Source of the DNA: Patulibacter defluvii
Lineage (GTDB): Bacteria; Actinomycetota; Thermoleophilia; Solirubrobacterales; Solirubrobacteraceae
Direction: 5' to 3'
Assembly: GCF_034096925.1 (NCBI RefSeq)
Contig: NZ_JAWZSQ010000003.1
Location: 269,359 to 333,358, forward strand
Length of the DNA: 64,000 bases
The notes under the pieces are model-generated. The model searched no databases, was not told where the DNA came from, and worked only from the letters and a program-made list of their open reading frames with translations. A program made the position numbers and the translations under genes. Of this stretch, positions 63,387-64,000 are shown one piece after another. Every line of letters starts with the position of its first letter. Position 1 is the first letter of the stretch.

Positions 63387-64000
63387 ATGGGCGTGCTGGA
63401 CGACGCGATCCGCGAGCACCTGGAGCTGAAGCGCCGCCACGGGGCCGACCCGGTGGTGGTCGCACGGCTCGAGCGTGAGGCCCTCGGCCCGGTCACCGCG
63501 GCCGAGCTCGAGATCGCAGACGACGACGAGCAATGGGCGGACGAGCCGGGTCTCGGATCGGCGCCGTACGACGACGCCGATCCCCACGCGACGGCGTTGA
63601 TGGAGCAGCCCCCGACCGAGGCCTACCAGGCCCCGCCGGAGGCGGCCGCTCCGCCGCCCGCGCCCGCGGCGCCCGCTCCGGCGCCCCCGGTCTTCCACCC
63701 GCCGGCCGCCCAGGCGCCGCCGCCCCCGCCGCCCGCCGCGGCGCCGCCGGCGGCCGCTCCGCCGGCCGCTCCGGCCTACGACGCGACGGTCCCGCCGCCT
63801 CCGCCGCCGGCCGAGGTCCGCACCTCCGCGGCCCGCTTCCGGGACGAGGACGAGCTGGACGAGGAGTTCGAGTTCACCGGCGAGCTGGACGAGCCCGTGA
63901 CCGGGCAGCGTCCGCCCGCGCCGCCGGCCCCGCCGGCCGCCCAGGCGCCGCCGCCCCCGCCGCCCGCCGCGCCGCCGGCGGCTCCGCCGGCTGCACCGCC
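63387..64000 (+). CDS. Pro/Ala-rich protein, 3' end outside window
   Basis: The frame is open to the window end (204 residues visible). A conserved N-terminal helix MGVLDDAIREHLELKRRHGA and an acidic patch are followed by long Pro/Ala-rich stretches broken by an acidic block (DELDEEFEFTGELDE). ATG 63387 is seven bases after TAGGGT, so the message is probably leaderless. Proteins with this N terminus are common in actinobacteria, but their role is unknown; the low-complexity part is probably disordered. Confidence 0.75.
   Translation, partial: MGVLDDAIREHLELKRRHGADPVVVARLEREALGPVTAAELEIADDDEQWADEPGLGSAPYDDADPHATALMEQPPTEAYQAPPEAAAPPPAPAAPAPAPPVFHPPAAQAPPPPPPAAAPPAAAPPAAPAYDATVPPPPPPAEVRTSAARFRDEDELDEEFEFTGELDEPVTGQRPPAPPAPPAAQAPPPPPPAAPPAAPPAAP
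63698..63971 (+). repeat. 43-bp direct repeat within the Pro/Ala-rich gene
   Basis: Bases 63698-63740 and 63929-63971 are identical and both encode PPAAQAPPPPPPAA in the same frame. They reflect duplication inside low-complexity coding DNA and are not a mobile element. Confidence 0.75.

Noticed and set aside
60440..63496. Open frame on the minus strand continuing upstream of the ThDP enzyme, opposite the hydrolase and GGDEF genes
   Set aside because: The protein is compositionally random (Arg/Gly/Asp-rich), and the true start of the ThDP enzyme is at 60439.

Overview
The window is high-GC DNA (mostly above 70%) with strongly GC-biased third positions, many GTG starts, dense operons with 4-nt ATGA/GTGA overlaps, and several genes that begin 6-9 nt after a TANNNT -10 box (leaderless or nearly so). 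This suits an actinobacterium. The set of genes (CYP153 operon, polyamine-type ABC transporter, many aromatic and amine catabolism enzymes, and a Pro/Ala-rich protein starting MGVLDDAIREHLELK) suggests a soil member of Thermoleophilia/Solirubrobacterales; that placement is an inference.

Region 1 (1-19020) is a catabolic supercluster. It holds an aldehyde dehydrogenase cut by the window edge, an MmgE/PrpD protein, and a rightward operon of homocysteine methyltransferase-like protein, ThDP enzyme, gamma-glutamyltransferase-like protein, CocE/NonD hydrolase, VOC protein, two amidohydrolases and a Rieske protein. These are followed by a 2-hydroxyacid dehydrogenase, a complete polyamine-type ABC importer, a DAO-type flavin oxidase and a cupin. 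Three of its divergent intergenic regions share TTGCCAA/TTGGCAA words, which suggests one regulator.

Region 2 (19095-27022) holds a TetR-GAPDH pair, then a leftward meta-cleavage type operon (fumarylacetoacetase-family hydrolase, flavin hydroxylase, NmrA-like reductase, two-domain VOC dioxygenase, P450) facing a divergent TetR gene.

Region 3 (27100-35696) is an alkane-hydroxylation unit. It comprises a frameshifted sensor kinase, a PucR-type activator, a GMC oxidoreductase, a TetR repressor, and a ferredoxin/CYP153/ferredoxin-reductase operon. Three promoters share the operator CTTGACA-N3-TGTMAAK.

Region 4 (35987-55477) is accessory DNA. It starts with a 3300-residue secreted RHS polymorphic toxin and its immunity gene, then a decayed second toxin/immunity cassette ending in a CPCC-type zinc-ribbon gene. 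Next comes a five-gene bacterial ubiquitin-like operon (small basic protein, tandem Ubl protein, E2-like protein, JAB-E1 fusion, DUF6527 protein) with a divergent XRE-ImmA/IrrE gene. Last is a 3.2 kb island bounded by a 44-bp direct repeat in the 3' half of tRNA-Ala(CGC). The island carries an AlbA_2-type regulator under a striking paired operator and one unknown gene, but no integrase.

Region 5 (55693-64000) looks like chromosomal backbone. It has a STAND-like ATPase regulator coupled to a KAS III homologue lacking the catalytic Cys, an acetolactate-synthase-like enzyme, an epoxide-hydrolase-like protein, a GGDEF protein and a partial Pro/Ala-rich protein.
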